Part shown: positions 58,094 through 64,000 of the stretch, one piece after another
How positions within the stretch are numbered: the first letter of the stretch is position 1
How the letters are laid out: each line of letters begins with the position of its first letter
Assembly: GCF_021130785.1 (NCBI RefSeq)
Contig: NC_060214.1
Coordinates: forward strand, 108,827,001 to 108,891,000
Length of the DNA stretch: 64,000 bases
DNA from: Homalodisca vitripennis
Taxonomy: Eukaryota; Arthropoda; Insecta; Hemiptera; Cicadellidae
Reading direction: 5' to 3'
Notes under the pieces: generated by a model
The model's input: the letters and a program-made list of their open reading frames with translations, nothing else
Databases searched by the model: none
What the model was told of the DNA's origin: nothing
Position numbers and translations under genes: made by a program

Positions 58094-58164
58094 TCATTTT
58101 TGTGATCAATGATTTCGATATCCACAAATTCAAACCCCGAAGACCAACTCTTATTCGCATCCAT
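58094..58164 (-). CDS. First coding exon of the zinc-finger gene
   Basis: A short exon of 23 codons plus two bases, beginning MDANKSWSS and ending IIDHKN, followed directly by a perfect GTAAGT donor. The start codon has A at -3 and is preceded by AT-rich sequence without an obvious TATA box. The two left-over bases (GA) join in frame to the acceptor of exon 2 (giving Glu-Thr-Glu-Lys) and equally to any of the three terminal exons. The peptide is acidic and matches no domain I recognise. The length is too small to prove coding by itself; the phase match to exon 2, the donor and the position 8.5 kb upstream on the same strand are the support. A 5'-UTR exon may lie further upstream. Confidence 0.6.
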
Positions 58165-58886
58165 AATTAATTAGGCAAATATAACGTCAAACAGCTATAA
58201 TATCAACACTTAACGCAAACAATAATATTCTTCCCTCCATTTGGAAACGTACAGTACAAACAAGCTAGCAACTAAGCAAATCAGACTTTTTTGGAGTTGC
58301 TTCTTCTTCTTCTTTTCGATCACTTTCTTCTTTCTTCTTAAGCAGTTTTTGCGTAGCTTGTCTATGGTACTTCGATAGTCGATACACGTTGTGTATTTTA
58401 TGAGATTTTACTTTTAACACAGTTAATTTTATTTTGCAATCAGGTACCTGTCAGGATGTTCTCAATACAATTCTGGTTACCGATAATTCTATTGTTGATA
58501 GTTTTACCTTCTATCGTTTGGGGAAATCGTCATTCGAACATTCCTACCCCACAAAACAAATCTTGAGTTCTCCAGCCGAAACAAGAGAATTCCTCTAAAG
58601 TTCTTAATCGACGTACTGCAATACTTATATCCTCGTATAGATACATTGTTTTTCTCCCATGATAGGTTAACTAAAAACAGAAACATCTCTAGGGTCTTCG
58701 TAAAACCCTGAAATATCGAACTGAAAGCGGTGAATACAACTTCTCCATAAGGCATATCAATAGTACTTCATTCATTGTTAAAAAGTAAACACAATCTTCC
58801 AACGGATCAACGCATCTAGACATATATTACCAAAATGCGAATGAATTTAGGACCAAACTTACGGAGCTTTGCCATTTGATTGTTTC

Positions 58887-58889
<3 letters not shown>
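58165..58889. other. Presumed 5' flank of the zinc-finger gene
   Basis: AT-rich with a CTTCTTCTTCTTT pyrimidine run near 58300-58340. No TATA box, initiator or CpG-rich block stood out; promoter position unknown. Confidence 0.35.

Positions 58890-58941
<52 letters not shown>
58890..58941. repeat. AT dinucleotide microsatellite
   Basis: About 26 uninterrupted AT units. Overlapping open frames are Ile-Tyr repeats only. Confidence 0.9.
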
Positions 58942-58944
<3 letters not shown>

Positions 58945-60218
58945 GTACATTGTAATTCTCACTAAAACCAATGCCATGCCGAATGTATTCGCAAGTAAAC
59001 TGGCCCTACTTAATTTCCAAGTTCTTAGGAAGGATGTAATTCTTGACACAATTAATAAAGCTAGTAGCGGTGGGGTTACTGCTATCTCATAAAACATAAG
59101 TGCTCTGAGCCTCTTACTACAACTCCCCAGAAGCAGTTTTCGTCTCTATAAATCTTTGTTGCAGCATGAAAATTCTTCTTGGTAGCATAATATGTATACC
59201 TACCAACAAACTTACTGCTTTCTACATTGTTTATCGATGAGCTTTAGTAGATTATCAATTCCTATGACTTCCATAACATCACCCTATTTGGTTTTTTTTA
59301 CTGTTGTTACTATTATTTGTTACTTATTTATTTACTAACGTTGACTTATTTATTAATTTCAATCTTGTTTTACACTGTTATAAGACAGCTTGTTTACAGC
59401 TTAGATATAAATATTGTAATTATTACAAAATTGTGTTATTGCATTCAAATGCTGTAACGGTTTTGATCCGTTGGTAATAAATTAAAATAAATTGAATTTC
59501 ACACACTATTTCTGTCGTGAGGTTTTTTACCATGTGTAGCCAATTTTTTTATATTTTCTGATATTGAGATTTATTGTTCTGATTGTAATCCCTTTGGGGA
59601 GTGACTTAGTATTCAAACACCAATATTAGTCATTGTAAAATATGTACATTTAATTCTATTATTAACACACTTTATTGTATTTTATGATCAATTATCTTGT
59701 AAAGTGTTTAAGAAATTCTTCATAAGGTATATGACTACACTGCATTGTTTGTAGATTCAATCCAATGATGTATGTGTTTCACAAAAAGCCTTTGAGTCGA
59801 TTTCATACTCCGAAACAGGAACGAGCCATATACAAACATACACTAATTGATAGGTCCATAGACGGGAACTTTTATATTTCTAGACAGATAATAGAAGACG
59901 TAAAACATTATATTTAATGTTTGTTTTATTTCTTAAGTTGGCCAGTAGGTCGATTTTATTATAAAAGGTTAATGAATTTTCTTTGAAAGTCAACATTGTT
60001 ACTCGTAACCAACCTTAGTAATTTGACCATTTATGGATGTGCAAAATAAATTTTGGACGAATTTCTAGTGTGTACAGCTAGTACAGAGAACTAGTATGTA
60101 AGAGATGGCATAGAAACCTTTCTTTCTTTCTTTCTTCTTGTTTGCTGAATTTCAGCAGGTTCTGCTTACTTTGAGCATGGAACCTCGATAAACATTCTTG
60201 TATGTATGACCAGTTTTT
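58942..60218. other. Non-coding stretch with a possible LINE-like tail
   Basis: A segment ending GGTAATAAATTAAAATAAAT near 59490 looks like a non-LTR 3' tail, without coding sequence to confirm it. Confidence 0.35.
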
Positions 60219-60700
60219 TTATATTACCTTATTTATAGATTTAAGAAAACTTACAATTTCCAGTATTATTTCCATATCAAAGCTCGTTAAAAGATCTTTC
60301 AATATATAAGGTGGATCTATTTTCTTCGCTTTCAGTTTAATGAGCAATTCATGTCTGAAGTCGTTATATTGCACACAATCAAAGATTAAATGTTGAAGAC
60401 TTTCTATGGAACCTGCATTGCATTTGAGGCATAACGGAGTGAAATAACAATTTATCTTAAATAGGGTTTCATTAACCCAAGCATGTCCAATTCTTAGTCT
60501 ACTTATTGTTACTATTTTATTTCTACTCAGTTTGTAATTATTATACCATGGGGAGGGGCTATCAGGGGCAAGTAGTGATTGTTTAATTGCGCCAACAAAA
60601 TCTTCCAATGACACTTTAAAATCTGTTGGTTCTTCACCTACTTGGGTTGCCTCTTTTGCCAGCCTATCTACATGTTCATTGGGACCTGAGTCAGAGGTAC
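60219..60700 (-). pseudogene. LINE C-terminal fragment (RNase H end plus tail domain)
   Basis: A continuous 160-codon frame: SGPNEHVDRLAKEATQ, the last RNase H motif of I-type non-LTR elements, then WYNNYKLSRNKIVTISRLRI, HAWVNETLFKIN, CLKCNAGSIESLQHLIFDC and a Leu/Lys-rich end with stop. The C-x2-C-x9-H-x4-C pattern is the zinc-knuckle-like tail of such proteins. It is 5'-truncated; the long open frame suggests recent insertion. Confidence 0.8.
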
Positions 60701-61489
60701 TGCTCATATCCAGGGTGGCCAACTGTTGCTATGTCAGTTGAAGGTTTGTCTGAATTTCAACTGGCACTATTATATTAGTAAGAAATCATTGTGCCCACTT
60801 TTTCTACTAAATCCAAACTAATTGTCTGGAATTAATTCATGTTCGGTAACAAATCAGTATAATCTAAATTTAAACATTAAATTACTTGTTTTTATAATAC
60901 AGGGTATTAGAGAGATCGGTCTGTAAAATTCTCCATCTGCAGTGTCTTTCCTTCTAATTTAGTATCCTCCAAGAAATATATTAATATGTTGTTAAAACAG
61001 TAAGAAAGTAAAAACAGTTTAGGACCAGATAGTTAATATCATCTAATCTAGAGACTTGACTTGTCTAGTCAATTTTATGGCGTGGTCCAATGCAATGGCT
61101 TTGAAGTTACCCTCTGATTGATAAGGTGCAGAGCTGTCTAAAAAAATATGAGATTCAATTATGAAGTTTTTTGTTTGTATAGTTCTGAGTGATTATTTTC
61201 AAAAAATGTATAGCTAATTTTATCATTATGAATACTTACTATAACTATTTGAAGCAAATGTATCTAGTCTTAGTCCATTTATTGAATGTCACATTTGGAA
61301 ATTATTATTGGAATCAAGATGTTCACACAGTAAATCCCAAGTATGTTCTTTGGCTTTCTGTTTTGCCTCGAAGTGAGTTTTTTGTATTGCCAGTAGGTTA
61401 AGAGTTACTTACAAGACAAAGCACTTTCTTCTTACGGCGACTGCTCTGAAACACACTGGTGTCTACCAGGACTTCCGATTAAACACCTT
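60701..61489. other. Non-coding stretch
   Basis: Nothing recognised. Confidence 0.4.
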
Positions 61490-61794
61490 TTAACAAGTTC
61501 ACGACAACGTGTACCCCATCGCGTACACGCGATTTATCACAACTTCCGTCGTATACTCCGTCGGGCGTACGATTTCTTAATTAAGTTAAATTAATTTTCT
61601 TAGGTACCCCTTGATTTGAATTGATAAAACGTATTGAAATAATTTTTTAATACGAAATTGCGAAACCTACATACATTTCTCGTTATACTTAGACGCTGAA
61701 CGTAAAAAAGCCTGTTACTTTTTTGCCATTATTATGGAAAAATTCGACGGCAAATAAAATAGCACGGAAAAACCCGTCGTCTTGAACATGTTAA
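61490..61794. mobile_element. TTAA-flanked piggyBac-type MITE
   Basis: TTAACAAGTTCACGACAACG at the left and, inverted, TTAACATGTTCAAGACGACG at the right: TTAA target duplications plus about 16-bp imperfect inverted ends. The 300-bp interior is non-coding and GC-richer than its surroundings. Confidence 0.55.
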
Positions 61795-62089
61795 TTATTA
61801 TATTAAATTTCATTTAACATTCCTTTTCAAAGGGCTTATGCTATCTGAATTTTATATGAAATTGAATGCACGAGTATTCTGTTTTGTATGCATCACTACC
61901 TATTGAGTTTGTCATCATTTTCCAAAACATATTTCTTTTTTTAGTTAAAATATTGCAAGAGTACGGTCAATGGTGAAAGGTTTTCTTCCCAGATAGTCTA
62001 CTGTGGTACAGGAATTATCATTAAGAAGATAAAACTGTGAACCCTGATAGACATTGAATAGACAAGTTTATTGCAAGCCTCTGAGATTG

Positions 62090-62592
62090 TAATGTTCATT
62101 TGAACACTTCAAACTCGTATTAAAAGACTTATAGTCCAAGTATCAAAATTCTGTAAACGGGAGTGCATAGTACTAATTGAGGGAAAAAAGAAAAAAATAT
62201 TTTCAAAATGAGGATGCTCATCCCCATGCTCCCTCGTACCCAGTCAAAAGTTTGAAATGGCAACTAATACCTTGTGGCATCTCAAATTGAAGCTCATAAA
62301 AATGCTGTCTTTTGGTAAAAACAAAATTGAAATCGGCCAAGCCGCTTGGTATCAGCAGCCAATAATGTAATTTATTACACAACAATTATTAGTCTACAAA
62401 CTAATGTACTACTGCTAATAACAACAAAATTACTCACTGAATACTGTTGTAAATCCTTTGTAAACTTCAAATTCCATATTCAAATTGGTAGCCATTGTTC
62501 AAGCAAAAAATAACCTATTTTCAAATTCTTGCCTAACCTTTCTAAAAGTTTCTCTTTTAATACGAGTTTGAAGTTTTCAAATGAACACCCTG
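62090..62592. mobile_element. Degenerate inverted-repeat element
   Basis: Left TGTTCATTTGAACACTTCAA and right, inverted, CAGGGTGTTCATTTGAAAAC, with the match continuing through ACTCGTATTAAAAGA. TA follows the right end. About 500 bp, non-coding; resembles TA-target MITEs. Confidence 0.6.
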
Positions 62593-63540
62593 TATGTGTC
62601 CAGTTCTCCCATATGTTTATGTGATACTCACAAATAATAGATGTGGTGTCGGTAATCTGTAGAAATAAAATATTTTTATGCTTTCAACCACGTTTCAAAA
62701 TTAAACTAAATTTTCGTACATCAGTGGTATGAAAATTTCCCACAAATAAATCCTCAAAGAATCTTTTACCTGGGGGAGAGGAAGCATGCAAATGAAGTGT
62801 GATGTGTATCAATAAAATTCGGGAGAACTCTCCTACAAAACTTTTTTCTTTCCATGACATAATACCAGTTGTAAGCATAGAGGAAACTTTATCTCGAAGT
62901 ATTATTACTACTTAATGGAACATAACCTATGCTCTAGAGGAATATTTCATTTGATTTCAAATAAAACCTCACACATAACAGTGTAATTCTAAAGCACTGT
63001 ATTTACAAAGTGTTCCAACGTTTTATTTCACTTATTATTAAAACTACCATAACTTCCACAATGATGTACTAAATTGTTTTTAGTCCAAACCTAGCCGACA
63101 TAAGTTACAATAAGTTTTTACAAAAGAAATAAATAAATTCTACAACAATGTGATGTGGGTTATTTACATTTATATCAAAAGTTATTGGGCATATTTTGCA
63201 ATAGTAGTATTCTCTAGTATTATGAACACAATATATTCTTAAATAATGTTTTATCATTCATAAATTTAAATTAATGTCAAAATATCATACATTCTAAAAA
63301 TTGTTTTTAAATTTAAATGCTACTACTTCCTTTACTTATATCAAAGGACATAAGGATAATGTAAGGACAGATCAATAAAAACACATAATTAAAAGGAACA
63401 ATTACTACGTTTCCTATATAAAAGATACAATTTACATAACTTATTTCACACATTCATATACATTATATACCAGAAAGAGGCCTGTGTTTGACTACAAGAT
63501 TATATTGATAGAGACACTAAACTGTTGTAAAATATTGAAT
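62593..63540. other. Non-coding stretch
   Basis: Nothing recognised. Confidence 0.4.
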
Positions 63541-63706
63541 TTGTGAAGAAACAGGATTTTCCCGGACATTTGCTATCATTTAGTGATACAAGTAATCAGT
63601 AACACTATGTTTCAAGATCAGACTGCACATGGTGAAACATAGTGTTACTGACTAATTTGATCACTGAACGATGGGAAATGTTCGGAAAAATCCTGTTTCT
63701 TCTACA
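63541..63706. mobile_element. Short hairpin copy of the fold-back family
   Basis: Ends TGAAGAAACAGGATTTTCCC and, inverted, AGAAGAAACAGGATTTTTCC; both arms contain the AGTAACACTATGTTTCA block of the 50715 family. Only 166 bp, with the hammerhead-like region reduced to the GAAAC side. Confidence 0.75.
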
Positions 63707-64000
63707 ATCCTTCAATTGTCACAAACAAACTTCAAGCGAAAAATTTTAAGTTTTAAAATAAATTTGATAATTGTGTTTGGAGGAATAACAAACTTGACTA
63801 CTCTTTTCCCGTTTTAATTAAATGGTGGATCTCTAATTATCATTTGACGCACAACTCGACTATCAACAATTCAATCAGGCAACATGCATTCTATACAAAA
63901 CTATATTAGCTTTGGAACTACACGCTTCTAAAATTACATGCGTTTTCAATTTGTTGTATAAGAAGTTGTCTTGACAGACATTTTATTGCACTAGTCAATT

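Larger units (their letters stand above)
14851..58164 (-). other. Predicted zinc-finger/AT-hook gene with three alternative terminal exons (gene span)
   Basis: One minus-strand gene is inferred from five coding exons whose splice sites and phases agree. Exon 1 ends two bases into a codon, exon 2 enters and leaves in that phase, and each of three terminal exons starts in that phase and carries its own stop. Joining exons 1 and 2 to each terminal exon gives open proteins of about 1076, 1034 and 997 residues; skipping exon 2 also keeps the frame (about 537, 495 and 458 residues). Only one start-codon exon was found for all three. The product is probably a nuclear DNA-binding transcription regulator: many C2H2 fingers plus AT-hooks. 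I do not recognise the orthologue. Alternatives are three neighbouring genes whose small 5' exons I missed, or further terminal exons outside the window. The structure rests on sequence alone. Confidence 0.7.

Noticed and set aside
1..64000. CRISPR arrays, tRNA or rRNA genes
   Set aside because: No regularly spaced short repeats of CRISPR type, no tRNA-like boxes with a matching cloverleaf and no rRNA sequence were noticed.

Overview
The window looks like an insect nuclear genome, plausibly hemipteran. It is AT-rich, its one confident host gene has long introns with canonical GT/AG sites, and the rest is packed with remnants typical of insects: mariner, piggyBac, PIF/Harbinger, Jockey/RTE/RNase H-bearing non-LTR elements, a Penelope-like element, a Gypsy-type LTR element and many fold-back MITEs. 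The order-level assignment is inference from this mix and was not tested. No tRNA, rRNA, CRISPR array, operon or prokaryotic signal was seen.

The only host gene I can support lies on the minus strand and covers about 43 kb (58164 down to 14851). A 71-nt first coding exon (58164-58094) and a 1617-nt zinc-finger/AT-hook exon (49614-47998) lie upstream of three separate large C2H2 exons (35838-34296, 29426-28010, 16156-14851). Each of the three begins at a splice acceptor, carries its own stop codon and has a poly(A)-like hexamer downstream. Every junction is in the same phase, so the exons are interchangeable without a frame shift. The three terminal exons share a paired-finger module and all end in a finger followed by His-Ile-stop. 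The simplest reading is one transcription-factor gene with alternative zinc-finger 3' exons, comparable in logic to Drosophila lola but with a zinc-finger/AT-hook common part instead of a visible BTB domain. One finger is split across the splice junction: its two cysteines are in exon 2 and its two histidines come only from the 35838 exon.

Layout, left to right. 0.5-4.6 kb: dispersed repeat, internally deleted Gypsy-like LTR element, and a four-unit tandem repeat of about 130 bp. 6.5-7.4 kb: Penelope-like GIY-YIG remnant. 7.4-14.5 kb: mostly unrecognised AT-rich DNA. 14.8-16.2 kb: terminal zinc-finger exon C. 16.8-27.9 kb: intron with LINE remnants, MITEs and a TTAA-flanked element. 28.0-29.4 kb: terminal exon B. 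31-33.3 kb: mariner remnants. 34.3-35.8 kb: terminal exon A. 36.9-47.6 kb: intron with a piggyBac remnant broken by a 2-kb inverted-repeat element, and a mariner-like element broken by a LINE. 48.0-49.6 kb: exon 2. 50.7-57.4 kb: intron with a fold-back element, mariner, LINE, a PIF/Harbinger derivative and an 8-bp-TSD element. 58.1 kb: first coding exon. 58.2-64 kb: presumed 5' flank with LINE and MITE remnants.

Second in interest after the zinc-finger array is a dispersed fold-back family carrying a hammerhead-ribozyme-like core (CTGANGA, short stem, GAAAC), with apparent compensatory changes between copies and a possible relative beside the Penelope-like remnant.
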